From CAITSH01 sp025356665 (GTDB lineage: Bacteria; Pseudomonadota; Gammaproteobacteria; Burkholderiales; SG8-39), in assembly GCA_025356665.1 (NCBI GenBank), contig JANXRV010000097.1, positions 1 through 64,000 on the forward strand: a stretch of 64,000 bases of DNA. The letters are read 5' to 3'. The notes beneath the pieces are model-generated. The model did not search any database, had not been told where the DNA came from, and saw only the letters and a list, made by a program, of their open reading frames with translations. The position numbers and the translations under genes were made by a program. Shown piece by piece: positions 15,967-24,309 of this stretch. Every line of letters begins with the position of its first letter. Position 1 is the stretch's first letter.

Positions 15967-17010
15967 ATGAAATCGCGTTGTCTCGCAGCATTTTCTTTCC
16001 TGCTCGCCGCCCTAAGCCTGAGTGGCACAGCCCACGGACAGGCGCTCGAACAACCCAATCTCAAGCTCATGCTCGACTGGGCCGTACAGGGCACGCACGC
16101 GCCGTTTTTCCTGGCTGAAAAGCGCGGTTACTTCAAGCAGGAAGGCTTCCAGAGCGTGGCCATCGACCGCGGCAACGGCGCCGGCGCGGTGATCAACGCA
16201 GTGGCCGGCGGCGCCTACCACATGGGGCTCTCCGACATGCCGGTCTTGGTGAAATTCAACGCGCAGAATCCGGCACGCGCGCTGACCGCGTTTTACATGT
16301 ACTTCGACGAGACGCCGCTGTGCCTCGTCAGCCTGTCCGACAAGAACCCGATCAGGATCGCCGCGGACCTGAACGGCAAACGTGTGGCCGCGCCAGCCGG
16401 CGCCGCCATCATCAGCACCATGCCCATACTGCTCAAGGCGACAAAGCAGGAGCACGCCAAGGTCAGCTGGGTCACCACTTCCCCCGACCTGATGCCGGTG
16501 ATGCTTATGCGCGGGGACGCCGATGCTGTCGGTGGCTTCACCAACTCGATGATCATGGCGGTCCGCGCCATGGGCGTGAAACAGGAGCAACTGTCGGTGT
16601 TCAAGTACTCGGACGCGGGCATCGACATGTACGGGCTTGCGCTGATGGCACCGCAACCCTTCATCCGCGACAATCCGCGCACCGTCGCCGCGTTCACCCG
16701 CGCGATCAACCGCGCCATTCGCGACACCATCGCCGACCCCAAGGCGGCCATCGCGGTGCTCAAGGATCGCGACCCGTTGATCAATGCCGATGTCGAACTC
16801 GAGCGCCTGCAAATCGCACTGGTGCAGGTTGTAACGGCCAAGACGCGCAAGGACGGCCTCTCCTCGGTGACCGCCGAACGCCTCAAGCGCACCATAGACA
16901 CGGTGGCGCAATCGGAAGCCCTGCCCAACCTGCCCAAGGTAGAAGACATTTTCACCGACCGCTTCCTGCCCTCAGCGGCGGATCGTGCGATTCCGAAAAC
17001 CGGCAGCTGA
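15967..17010 (+). CDS. NMT1/SsuA-type ABC transporter substrate-binding protein
   Basis: A 347-residue periplasmic receptor. The start MKSRCLAAFSFLLAALSLSGTAHG is a clear signal peptide, with a GGGAG ribosome-binding site 7 bases ahead; further upstream in-frame codons are discarded. The mature part has LKLMLDWAVQGTHAPFFLAEKRGYF, the hallmark of the NMT1/THI5-like fold that binds pyrimidine, taurine, nitrate or aromatic ligands. No permease or ATPase gene is adjacent, so it must work with components encoded elsewhere. It is divergent from the amidase/deacetylase genes and may deliver their substrate. Confidence 0.88.
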   Translation: MKSRCLAAFSFLLAALSLSGTAHGQALEQPNLKLMLDWAVQGTHAPFFLAEKRGYFKQEGFQSVAIDRGNGAGAVINAVAGGAYHMGLSDMPVLVKFNAQNPARALTAFYMYFDETPLCLVSLSDKNPIRIAADLNGKRVAAPAGAAIISTMPILLKATKQEHAKVSWVTTSPDLMPVMLMRGDADAVGGFTNSMIMAVRAMGVKQEQLSVFKYSDAGIDMYGLALMAPQPFIRDNPRTVAAFTRAINRAIRDTIADPKAAIAVLKDRDPLINADVELERLQIALVQVVTAKTRKDGLSSVTAERLKRTIDTVAQSEALPNLPKVEDIFTDRFLPSAADRAIPKTGS

Positions 17011-17035
17011 GTCGCAGCATCCGGTTACCGTACCA

Positions 17036-17068
17036 GCTGGAAATCGGCTCCTGGAGCCGTTTTCCAGC
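17036..17068. repeat. REP-like palindrome, copy 3 (possible convergent terminator)
   Basis: GCTGGAAATCGGCTCC and GGAGCCGTTTTCCAGC form a strong hairpin between the convergent ends of the receptor gene (17010) and the methyltransferase gene (17095). This is the best-paired copy of the four-member family. Confidence 0.8.
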
Positions 17069-17094
17069 CACAGCCCAAGTGTACTGACCGGCTC

Positions 17095-18144
17095 CTAACT
17101 GAGATGGGAGAGGTGCAGGAAGTGCGTGTCGGCCGGATCGGTGGCCGGCGCGGGGTCCGGCGCGGCCACCACCGCCGCATGCAAATCAAGGCCGCTGCCG
17201 TCGGCGCGCCAGAACGCCGCATCCGGCTCTTTTTTATAGCGTATCGCCGAGCGCGTCTGCTGCGCCGCGCGCTGCCAGTCGGAGAGGCCGGTCATCTCCC
17301 AGGACTCGGCGACCGCCTTGCCCATCCAGGACTCGCCCGCAACCGGCAGCACCGCGTCATGCGCGCGACACACCACCGAGAGGTAACCTGAATTAACGTC
17401 TGTGAGATAGCGCACATTCGAGCGGATCAGCCGGTGCGGGTAATAGGCGAAGTCAAGCGGCTGCAGCTTGAGAAAGCGCAGCATGTAGTCGAGGTACTTC
17501 ACCGACAAATACCAGAAGGTATTGGTTTCCTCCTGCAGTCTGCCGCCGTCGTTGAACTCCATCAAATGGCGCTCGGAGATGACGACGTTGGTCGAGATGA
17601 TCATCAGACCGTTGCGCTTGAGCAACGGGCGCACGCCCAGCAGCACGTGCATGGGGGACACGACGTGATAGAGAAGACCCGAACAGTTGATGAGGTCAAA
17701 GCCCTCGCCCGGAAGTTTCTGGTGCAGGTCATACATCAGTCCGACGGTGCGAAAATCAAAGTCCACTCCATAATAATGTTTGACGGCGTCGATTTTCTCC
17801 AGACAGTGCTCGCTGGCATCGGTGGCGAGCACGCGCGATGCGCCGCCGCGGCACATCAGCACGGGCATCAGGCCCTCCATGGTGCCAATGTCGAGACACT
17901 CGGCGCCATGCAGTTCACAGTTGCGCATCATCTGCCGTGGCAGCATTGGAAAGTCCTCGGGGTAGATGCCCTGCATGCCGAAGCCCTCGATCAACTCCAT
18001 GCCGTAATACCAGCCCTGCTGCATCAGCCTGTCGTTCTGCAACTGTGCAACGCTGGATGGATAGGCGCGCGGGGGTGCGGGCTTGGACGTGTGTGTGTGC
18101 GTGCGCGAGCCGATCTGTCCGAGCAAACGCGAAAACAACGACAT
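17095..18144 (-). CDS. CmoB-like class I SAM-dependent methyltransferase
   Basis: A 349-residue protein with a Rossmann methyltransferase core. CLDIGTMEGLMPVLMCRGGA at ~118-138 is motif I and VLATDASEHCLEKI is motif II. It contains QGWYYGMELIEGFGMQGIYPED, similar to the W-hh-IxLpdGi-T entry region of CmoB/DUF1698 proteins that modify tRNA wobble uridine. Identity to true CmoB is not certain; a small-molecule methyltransferase is the alternative. The residues before ~35 are low-complexity (THTHTSKP). The gene stands alone, divergent from the 88-residue gene. Confidence 0.7.
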   Translation of the reverse strand: MSLFSRLLGQIGSRTHTHTSKPAPPRAYPSSVAQLQNDRLMQQGWYYGMELIEGFGMQGIYPEDFPMLPRQMMRNCELHGAECLDIGTMEGLMPVLMCRGGASRVLATDASEHCLEKIDAVKHYYGVDFDFRTVGLMYDLHQKLPGEGFDLINCSGLLYHVVSPMHVLLGVRPLLKRNGLMIISTNVVISERHLMEFNDGGRLQEETNTFWYLSVKYLDYMLRFLKLQPLDFAYYPHRLIRSNVRYLTDVNSGYLSVVCRAHDAVLPVAGESWMGKAVAESWEMTGLSDWQRAAQQTRSAIRYKKEPDAAFWRADGSGLDLHAAVVAAPDPAPATDPADTHFLHLSHLS

Positions 18145-18192
18145 GGCAACCCCGGGGGAAGACGATGTGCCGATTGTAGCTTTTCCCCGGAC

Positions 18193-18220
18193 TGGACAGG
18201 GTCGCGTTTGCCCCTATACT
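18193..18220 (+). promoter_or_regulatory. Candidate sigma70 promoter for the first 88-residue gene
   Basis: TGGACA (18193-18198) and TATACT (18215-18220) are separated by 16 bases, ~65 bp upstream of the 88-residue gene. This is close to the sigma70 consensus. Confidence 0.5.
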
Positions 18221-18285
18221 GACCCGCAACAGGACATCACACGCAGTTCCACGGTTCGCCCCCTCCTTCACCTGAAGCAAAAAAC

Positions 18286-18552
18286 ATGAGCGACGAAACG
18301 ATCAAGGTCAAGATCACCGACACCGGCAAGTCCATGGATGTGGTGGTGTTCGAGAAACGCGCCGAGCTGATCCAGGTGGTGCTCGGGACCGGTGTGCACA
18401 GCGTCAAGTGCGAGCTCAAGCCGACACGCAACAATCTTTCCTACGCCGGCAGCGCCATGGGCCGCGAACTGGTCTACGAGCGCACGCGCGAGCAGGTGCA
18501 GGCCGATCTCGACAAGCTCAATCCGCACCTGCGCAATTCCAGGGGGCGTTAA
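18286..18552 (+). CDS. Conserved 88-residue protein of unknown function, copy A
   Basis: A soluble, charged protein starting MSDETIKVKITDTGKSMDVV. It has no signal peptide, membrane segment or cysteine cluster; the pattern suggests a short alpha/beta fold with a C-terminal helix (ERTREQVQADLDKLN). I do not recognise the family. A second copy at 34069-34335 is identical at 73 of 88 positions (83%), and most differences are conservative (E/D, V/I, L/M, R/K). Such conservation shows both are real, selected genes. This copy has its own promoter-like sequence. Confidence 0.85.
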   Translation: MSDETIKVKITDTGKSMDVVVFEKRAELIQVVLGTGVHSVKCELKPTRNNLSYAGSAMGRELVYERTREQVQADLDKLNPHLRNSRGR

Positions 18553-18642
18553 AGCCCCCCCCCGGTCGGGGTGGCGGGCGCCACAAGCGGGCGGCCTTGC
18601 TAGAATCGGCCCGATAAAACCACAAAGCAGAAAACTCCGACC

Positions 18643-19785
18643 ATGCCTGGCAACACCAGCCCCTATGCCTTAGAAACCCCGGCACTGCTGCTCGACGCGG
18701 CACGCATGGAGCGCAACATCGCGCGCATGAAGACGCAGTTGTCGCGCCTTGGTGTGGCGTTCCGCCCGCACGTCAAGACCAATAAGTGCATTGAAGTGGC
18801 GCGCCGGCTGATGGGTACACCAGAGGGCCCCATCACCGTCTCGACGCTGCACGAGGCCGAATACTTCGCCGCGAACGGCGTGCACGACATGCTCTACGCC
18901 GTGGCCATTGCGCCGGGCAAACTGGCGCATGTGGCGGCCCTGCTCGCCAGGGGCGTGCGCCTCACCCTCATTCTCGACAGCATCGAGGCGGCGCAGCACC
19001 TTGCCGACTTTGCGCGCAGTTCCGGGCAAAGCTTTGCCGCGATGATAGAAATCGACTGCGACGGGCACCGCTCCGGACTCGCCCCCGGCGCCGCCGAACT
19101 GCTGCCGCTGGGCCGCTTCATGCATGCGCAAGGCATCACCCTCGCCGGGGTCATGACCCATGCCGGCAGCTCCTACCATTGCGTTGGCACCGAAGCCATC
19201 CGGGCCATGGCCGAACAGGAGCGCCTGGCGGTGGTCACCGCCGCAGGCGCACTGCGCGCCGCAGGCCTGCCCTGCCCCGCAGTCAGCGTCGGCTCCACGC
19301 CAACCGCGTTGTTCGCGCAGTCACTCGAAGGGGTCACCGAGGTGCGTGCCGGCGTGTTCGTGTTCTTCGACCTGGTCATGGCCGGGCTGGGCGTGTGCGG
19401 CACGGACGACATCGCCTTATCCGTGCTCACTACCGTCATCGGCCACCAGCGCGAAAAAGGCTGGACCATCGTCGATGCCGGCTGGATGGCCATGTCACGC
19501 GATCGGGGCACCGCGGCGCAGGTGCTCGACCAGGGCTACGGCCTGGTCTGCGACGCGCAAGGCCGCGTGCTCGACGGTTACATCATGGCCCAGGCCAACC
19601 AGGAGCACGGCATCATCGCCCACCGCTCCGGCGACCCGGCCAAAGCCCTCGCCCTTGCGGTGGGCACGCAACTGCGCATCCTGCCCAACCACGCCTGCGC
19701 CACCGGTGCACAATATCCGCGGTACACCGTGCTCAATGCAGCTGGCGACATCACGGCGACATGGGCGCGCAGCAACGGCTGGTAG
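18643..19785 (+). CDS. DSD1-family PLP enzyme (D-serine dehydratase / D-threonine aldolase-like)
   Basis: A 380-residue fold-type III PLP enzyme acting on D-beta-hydroxy amino acids. Lys45 in FRPHVKTNK should form the Schiff base of the alanine-racemase-like barrel. The C-terminal LPNHACATGAQYPRY segment supplies the His and Cys metal ligands typical of the DSD1 group. The start MPGNTSPYALETPALLLD matches the family (LxTPaLhlD). D-serine dehydratase and D-threonine aldolase members cannot be told apart here. No partner gene suggests its pathway. Confidence 0.85.
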   Translation: MPGNTSPYALETPALLLDAARMERNIARMKTQLSRLGVAFRPHVKTNKCIEVARRLMGTPEGPITVSTLHEAEYFAANGVHDMLYAVAIAPGKLAHVAALLARGVRLTLILDSIEAAQHLADFARSSGQSFAAMIEIDCDGHRSGLAPGAAELLPLGRFMHAQGITLAGVMTHAGSSYHCVGTEAIRAMAEQERLAVVTAAGALRAAGLPCPAVSVGSTPTALFAQSLEGVTEVRAGVFVFFDLVMAGLGVCGTDDIALSVLTTVIGHQREKGWTIVDAGWMAMSRDRGTAAQVLDQGYGLVCDAQGRVLDGYIMAQANQEHGIIAHRSGDPAKALALAVGTQLRILPNHACATGAQYPRYTVLNAAGDITATWARSNGW

Positions 19786-19855
19786 GGGAGTCATGTCGGC
19801 GTTTTGCATTGCGGCGTCACTGACCAGCCAGGTAGGCAGCGCGCACGCCAGCTGC

Positions 19856-19900
19856 AAGGGCCAGAAGGACCAGAAAGACCAGAAGGGCCACAATGACCAC
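19856..19900. repeat. 9-nt tandem repeat, 5 units, downstream of the DSD1 gene
   Basis: Units AAGGGCCAG, AAGGACCAG, AAAGACCAG, AAGGGCCAC and AATGACCAC run without gaps between the DSD1-type gene and the receiver gene. A 51-codon frame crosses it, but I treat that as chance. Confidence 0.8.
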
Positions 19901-19932
19901 AAGGCAACGCGGCGTATCGCCGCGACGCAACT

Positions 19933-19969
19933 GCCGCCCTTGGGCTAAACCTTGGGCGGCGTTTTATTT
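19933..19969 (+). terminator. Candidate rho-independent terminator after the DSD1 gene
   Basis: GCCGCCC (19933-19939) pairs with GGGCGGC (19954-19960) around a 14-base loop and is followed by GTTTTATTT. It points along the plus strand. It overlaps the last codons of the minus-strand receiver gene. Confidence 0.5.
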
Positions 19970-20334
19970 GCCCCGCGCAAAGCGGCCAGGATCGTCTTCA
20001 GCAACTCCTCCCGGGATACCGGCTTGGTCAGGTAATAGGCGGCCCCGAGCTGCATCCCCTTGAGGTAATTGTCGTCATCCACCCGCCCGGTAAGCAGAAT
20101 GACGGGTACCTGGCTGGTGGTCTCGTCGCGACGCAACACATCCAGCAGCTCCAGTCCGTCCATATAGGGCAGGGAAATATCCGACAGGATCAGATCGGGA
20201 ACTTCCTCAAGAATGGCCCGAATTCCCTCGGCGGCGTCGGCGGCCGCGCGCACGGCGTAACCCTCCGAACTCAAATGCATCTTGAGCGTTTCACGCAAGG
20301 AGGTGTCGTCTTCAATCAATACTATCGAAGCCAT
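19945..20334 (-). CDS. Stand-alone response regulator receiver protein (CheY-like)
   Basis: A 129-residue single receiver domain without an output domain. Phospho-acceptor Asp52 lies in LILSDISLPYMDG, the acidic pocket is Glu8-Asp9-Asp10, and the switch residues are Thr82 (ILLTGRV) and Lys104 (YLTKPVS). It must signal through protein contact or act as a phosphate shuttle. No histidine kinase lies nearby. It is flanked by a PLP enzyme and a TRAP transporter, which give no clue to its partner. Confidence 0.9.
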   Translation of the reverse strand: MASIVLIEDDTSLRETLKMHLSSEGYAVRAAADAAEGIRAILEEVPDLILSDISLPYMDGLELLDVLRRDETTSQVPVILLTGRVDDDNYLKGMQLGAAYYLTKPVSREELLKTILAALRGANKTPPKV

Positions 20335-20487
20335 TGATGCTGTTTCACCCTGGGATGAATCGTTGATATGAATAAATTCAAAGCTGCGCTATAGATCAGA
20401 GCGCCCGATCCCCGCCATATTAGCCGATTACACGGCAGCGCCAATCAAGCGCGACAAGGCCTGCGGGCGCTGTGTCAGCCGGCAGAC

Positions 20488-21786
20488 TCAGTGCGTGACA
20501 TAGCCCATGGTCTGCGGCAGCCACAGCACGATCTGTGGAAACAGCGTCATGGCAAACAACAGCAGCAACAGCATGACGAGAAAGGGCCAGCCCTCCTTCA
20601 TCATTTCGCTTATGGCAATGCCGGTCAGCGCCTTGGTCACAAACAGCAGCATGCCAAAGGGCGGGTGGATCAGGCCTATCATCATATTGAGCACCACCAG
20701 CACGCCAAAGTGCACCAGATCGACGCCGAGCAGCCTGGCCGCCGGCAGCAGCATCGGCACGAACACCAGCAACAGCACCGACACATCGAGAAAGCAGCCC
20801 AGCACCAGGAACATCAGGTTGACGAGCAGCAGGAAGCCTGTCTGCGACAGGCGCATGCCCTCCACCCACGCGGCCATGGCCTGCGGCACGCCTTCGGCGG
20901 TAAAGGCGTAGTTGAGCACAAAGGAGCCGGCGAGAATGATGGTGATGACGGCGCTGCCGCGCGTGGACTCCATCACCACACCCCAGAAACTGCGCCAGCT
21001 GAGCGCACGATAGACCAGGGCAGCGAGGAGTAGCGCGTGCAGCGCGGCCACGGCGGCCGCCTCGGTCGGCGTGAACACGCCCGAGTAGATGCCCCCCAGC
21101 AGCACCAGCGGCAGCGAAAGGGGCAGCGCGCCGCGATATAAAATGGCCGGCCATTCGCGCAGCGGTATTTTTTCCTCGCGCGGCATATTGCGCCTGGTGG
21201 CGATCACATGCACCACCCCCATCATCAGCAGTGCCATCAGCACACCGGGTACCACCCCGCCAAGGAACAAGGCACCGACCGAAGCACCCGACACCAGCGC
21301 ATAAATCACCATCGGAATGGAGGGCGGAATAATGGGCCCCAGCGTGGCACTCGCCACCACCACCGCGCCGGCAAAGCCCGGCGTGTATCCGGGCTTCTTG
21401 AGCATCTGCCGTATGGTCACAAGACCCGGGCCGGCGGCGTCGGCGAGTGCGCTGCCGCTCATGCCCGAAAAAATCACACTGACCAGGATATCCACCTGCG
21501 CCAGGCCACCGCGCATGCGCCCGACCAACACGCGGCAAAAATCGAATATGCGCTCGCTTACCGTGCCCGCGTTCATGATGTTGGCGGCAAAAACAAACAG
21601 CGGCACGGCCAGCAGCACATAGCTGTTGTACAAGCCGTTGCATACCTGCTCGGCAACCAGGCCAAGGTCCTGCTGCTTGACCAGCAGATAGCCGACGCCG
21701 GCGGCGAGCATGGAAAACCCTATGGACATGCGCAGCAGCAGGCCGGCGACCATAATGCCGACGAGGACGCTGATTCCTAGTGTCAT
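20488..21786 (-). CDS. dctM: TRAP transporter large permease (DctM)
   Basis: A 432-residue multi-spanning membrane protein forming the transport channel of a tripartite ATP-independent periplasmic carboxylate transporter. It has the DctM pattern: VPLFVFAANIMNAGTVSERIF, SGMSGSALADAAGPG (first conserved half) and IPPSIPMVIYALVSGASVGALF. It is third in the order dctP-dctQ-dctM. Its start codon lies in the first unit of an 8-nt tandem repeat that fills the gap to dctQ. Substrate is probably an organic acid. Confidence 0.93.
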   Translation of the reverse strand: MTLGISVLVGIMVAGLLLRMSIGFSMLAAGVGYLLVKQQDLGLVAEQVCNGLYNSYVLLAVPLFVFAANIMNAGTVSERIFDFCRVLVGRMRGGLAQVDILVSVIFSGMSGSALADAAGPGLVTIRQMLKKPGYTPGFAGAVVVASATLGPIIPPSIPMVIYALVSGASVGALFLGGVVPGVLMALLMMGVVHVIATRRNMPREEKIPLREWPAILYRGALPLSLPLVLLGGIYSGVFTPTEAAAVAALHALLLAALVYRALSWRSFWGVVMESTRGSAVITIILAGSFVLNYAFTAEGVPQAMAAWVEGMRLSQTGFLLLVNLMFLVLGCFLDVSVLLLVFVPMLLPAARLLGVDLVHFGVLVVLNMMIGLIHPPFGMLLFVTKALTGIAISEMMKEGWPFLVMLLLLLFAMTLFPQIVLWLPQTMGYVTH

Positions 21787-21831
21787 GGAGTCATGGAGTC
21801 ATATTGTCATGGGTTCATAGGGGTCATGGCA
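21783..21831. repeat. 8-nt tandem repeat spanning the dctM start codon
   Basis: Six TCAT-containing units (TCATGGAG twice, then TCATATTG, TCATGGGT, TCATAGGGG, TCATGGCA) fill the whole gap between dctQ and dctM. The dctM ATG (21786) is inside the first unit. Each unit carries CAT, i.e. ATG on the minus strand. Confidence 0.85.
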
Positions 21832-22311
21832 TCAGGGTCGCAGTTCGGCGTCAAGGTCGTAGCCGCGCGCCGCCCTAACAACAGCCCAGGCGCAGCGCAC
21901 CACCAGCGCCGCCATCAGCAGCACGAAGGGCAGGTAGACCCACATCAGCGGAATGCCCAGCACCGGTGTGCCCTCGCGCGCCATGAAGCGCACGTAGTCC
22001 CAGCTTGCCGGCAGGCCGACGAGGGCGAGGCCGCCGATCAGCCCGTTGCCGGCGATCAACATGAGCTGCCTTGCGCGGCGGCCAACCGCCTGCCAGACAA
22101 GGTCAAAGGCGACCTGCTCGCGCGCGGGCACAATCAGCGCCGACGCCCACAAAATGACCCACACATACAGGATCACCGCCGCCTCGTCGCTCCAGGGCAG
22201 CGGCCTGCCAAAGCCAAAGCGCGCCGCGATCTGGACGATGAACACCACAAACAGCGCCAGAAAAAGGCCGCCGCCTATGGCGTTGGTGACGCGCCTGAAC
22301 CAGACCACCAC
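21832..22311 (-). CDS. dctQ: TRAP transporter small permease (DctQ)
   Basis: A 159-residue protein with four hydrophobic segments and the DctQ motif RFGFGRPLPWSDEAAVILYVWVILWASALIVPAREQVAFDL. It pairs with the DctM channel. It starts 2 bp after dctP ends, so it is almost certainly cotranscribed. The stop lies at the edge of the tandem repeat leading into dctM. Confidence 0.9.
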   Translation of the reverse strand: MVVWFRRVTNAIGGGLFLALFVVFIVQIAARFGFGRPLPWSDEAAVILYVWVILWASALIVPAREQVAFDLVWQAVGRRARQLMLIAGNGLIGGLALVGLPASWDYVRFMAREGTPVLGIPLMWVYLPFVLLMAALVVRCAWAVVRAARGYDLDAELRP

Positions 22312-22313
22312 CG

Positions 22314-23333
22314 CTAGCGTGTCGCGTTGATGCGCTCGAGCAGGCCCTTGGGCCAGACCTTGGCGTAGTCGGAGTTCTGGTAGGCCGCCTGCACCGATTT
22401 ACGGAAAGCCTCGACATCGGGCGTGACAACCTGCAGGCCTTCTTTCTTGAAAAACTCGACCAACTGGGATTCTTCCTTGATGCGGTTATCGTTGTTCCAG
22501 AGCGCCGCCGCCTGCGCCGCGGCCGTGACCTTTTGTTTTTGCGCCGCACTCATGGCGTTGAAGCTCTTGTTGGAGATCGCGATGAACAGGCTGTCCACCA
22601 GGTGGCCTGTGAGCACGATTTGTTTGGTCACCTCGTAGAACTTGGCCGCGCGCACCGAAGGCAGGGGATTGTCCTGGCCGTCGATGGTGCCGGTCTTCAG
22701 ACCCAGATAGACCTCGCCAAACGCAAGCGGCGTGGCGGTGGCGCCCAGCGCCTCACCGAGAAACAACCACTCCCTGGTGCCGGGCATGCGCAGCTTGACG
22801 CCCTTGAGATCGGCCGGCGTCATGACCTTGCGCACATCCCGCAGATTGAGCTGGCGCGTGCCCAGGTAGGCGGTCGAGAGCGGTGTGACGTCCATCTTCT
22901 CGGCCACCAGCTTGAACAACTCGGCGCCGACCGGGCCGTTGAATATTTTTTGCTGCTGCGTCGGGTCGCGCACGATGTAGCCGGCGGTGAAAATCGAAAA
23001 CTCCGGCACCAGCTTGGCGATGTCAAAGGCCGAGATCGAGGTGAGTTCGAGGTTACCGCGCGCCATCGCCGCCGGCTCGGCACCCTGCTTGAACAAGGAG
23101 GCATTGAGGTTGATCTGCACATCGAATTCACCGGGCGCACTTTTTTCCAGCGTGTCCTTGAACACCGTCCACATTTTGGCGTGCCAGTCATCGGGCACCG
23201 CCGGGGTGGAAATGCGCAGCACGGTCTTTGCCTGTGTCTGGGCATACGCCGGCGCGGCCAGCACACTTGCCCCAAGCGCAAGCGCAGCGGCAAGACCGAG
23301 CATGGCACGACAAAAATTAGACGATTTGATCAT
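22314..23333 (-). CDS. dctP: TRAP transporter substrate-binding protein (DctP)
   Basis: A 339-residue periplasmic receptor with a signal peptide cut near AYAQTQAK. The mature protein has the DctP features GVKLRMPGTREWLFLGEALGATATPLAFGEVYLGLKTGTIDGQDNPL, where the arginine of KLRMPG normally binds the substrate carboxylate. It is the first gene of the TRAP unit and lies 71 bp after the amidohydrolase gene. A carboxylated ligand is expected; the exact one is unknown. Confidence 0.92.
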   Translation of the reverse strand: MIKSSNFCRAMLGLAAALALGASVLAAPAYAQTQAKTVLRISTPAVPDDWHAKMWTVFKDTLEKSAPGEFDVQINLNASLFKQGAEPAAMARGNLELTSISAFDIAKLVPEFSIFTAGYIVRDPTQQQKIFNGPVGAELFKLVAEKMDVTPLSTAYLGTRQLNLRDVRKVMTPADLKGVKLRMPGTREWLFLGEALGATATPLAFGEVYLGLKTGTIDGQDNPLPSVRAAKFYEVTKQIVLTGHLVDSLFIAISNKSFNAMSAAQKQKVTAAAQAAALWNNDNRIKEESQLVEFFKKEGLQVVTPDVEAFRKSVQAAYQNSDYAKVWPKGLLERINATR

Positions 23334-23404
23334 GTTGTGCTGCCTCCTCTTTTTTTAAGTGTAAACCGCATCAGGACACCGGCTGCCGCTTATTCAGGCG
23401 CTCA

Positions 23405-24298
23405 TTACCGCGCCGCCAGCCGGTAAATGCGTGCGGCATTGGCATTGAGCACCCTATGCTGCGCCTCGGCCGGCAGGGTGGCGAGGGCCTTACGGTAGGC
23501 GGCGACCAGGTCGTCATAGGAGGTCCACAGCTTTTCAATCGGAAAGTTGCTGCCGAACATGCAGCGCTCGGCACCAAACAACGCAATCGTCTCGGCCACC
23601 ATGAAGGCGATATGAGCCGGGTCGTTACGGTGGATAAAGGTGCCAAAACCGGACAACTTGGCGACGATGTTCGGCTCATCGGCAAGCCGGCGCATGCCCT
23701 CGCGCCAGGCGGTGATGCCGGGGGCCGAAAGGTCCTCGAGCATGCCGGCGTGCTGCAGCACGAAAGTAATGTCACGATTGGCCGCCGCGAGTTGCGCGGC
23801 GCCGGCCATTTGTCCGGTGAAGACCTGAAGGTCGAAGGTAAAGCCGTGCTCGGCCAGCGCGCGGATATTTTCGCGCAAGCGCGGATGCGCCGTCAGGTCG
23901 GGCGCGGCGGCGAAGCGGTAGAGCGGATTTTCGTGCCAGTGGATCTGCATGCGCGCACCGCGCATGAGGGGAAACGCCGCCTGGCGCTTGAGCACGCTCG
24001 GCGCATCATCGGCCAGAAGGTCAACGTAACCGACAATCGCGTGCGGCCAGCCGTGGGTGTCGGCGACCGACTGCACCCACGCCACTTCTTCGACCGCCTG
24101 TTCCTTCGCCCAATTGGCCTGCACATAAACCGAGCCCACGACCCCCGCAGCCGCGATGTCGGTAATGAACTCCCCGATCGGATAATCGCGCCGCATCGGC
24201 TCATAGGGGCCGAAAATACGCGGCAGCATCGGACCGCGCAGCCACGGCAGATCGGCCTGGCGCCAGATGTGGTGATGCGAGTCAATAATCGGTGTCAT
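23405..24298 (-). CDS. Amidohydrolase_2 family metal hydrolase/decarboxylase
   Basis: A 297-residue TIM-barrel protein starting MTPIIDSHHHIWRQADLPW, with the metal-binding H-x-H pair at ~8-10, then VYVQANWAKEQAVEEVAWVQ, RGARMQIHWHENPLYRF, LQHAGM and a late FGSNFPIEKLW segment carrying the conserved Asp/Asn region. The group includes lactonases such as 2-pyrone-4,6-dicarboxylate hydrolase, and decarboxylases. It lies between the LIV importer and the TRAP genes, so its substrate or product is probably carried by one of them. Confidence 0.85.
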   Translation of the reverse strand: MTPIIDSHHHIWRQADLPWLRGPMLPRIFGPYEPMRRDYPIGEFITDIAAAGVVGSVYVQANWAKEQAVEEVAWVQSVADTHGWPHAIVGYVDLLADDAPSVLKRQAAFPLMRGARMQIHWHENPLYRFAAAPDLTAHPRLRENIRALAEHGFTFDLQVFTGQMAGAAQLAAANRDITFVLQHAGMLEDLSAPGITAWREGMRRLADEPNIVAKLSGFGTFIHRNDPAHIAFMVAETIALFGAERCMFGSNFPIEKLWTSYDDLVAAYRKALATLPAEAQHRVLNANAARIYRLAAR

Positions 24299-24309
24299 GG
24301 TTTTTCCAT

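Noticed and set aside
19798..19948. Short open frame (~51 codons) after the DSD1 gene, with Lys/Asp/Gln repeats
   Set aside because: Its repetitive part comes from the 9-nt tandem repeat and its end from the terminator stem. No ribosome site or conservation evidence supports it.
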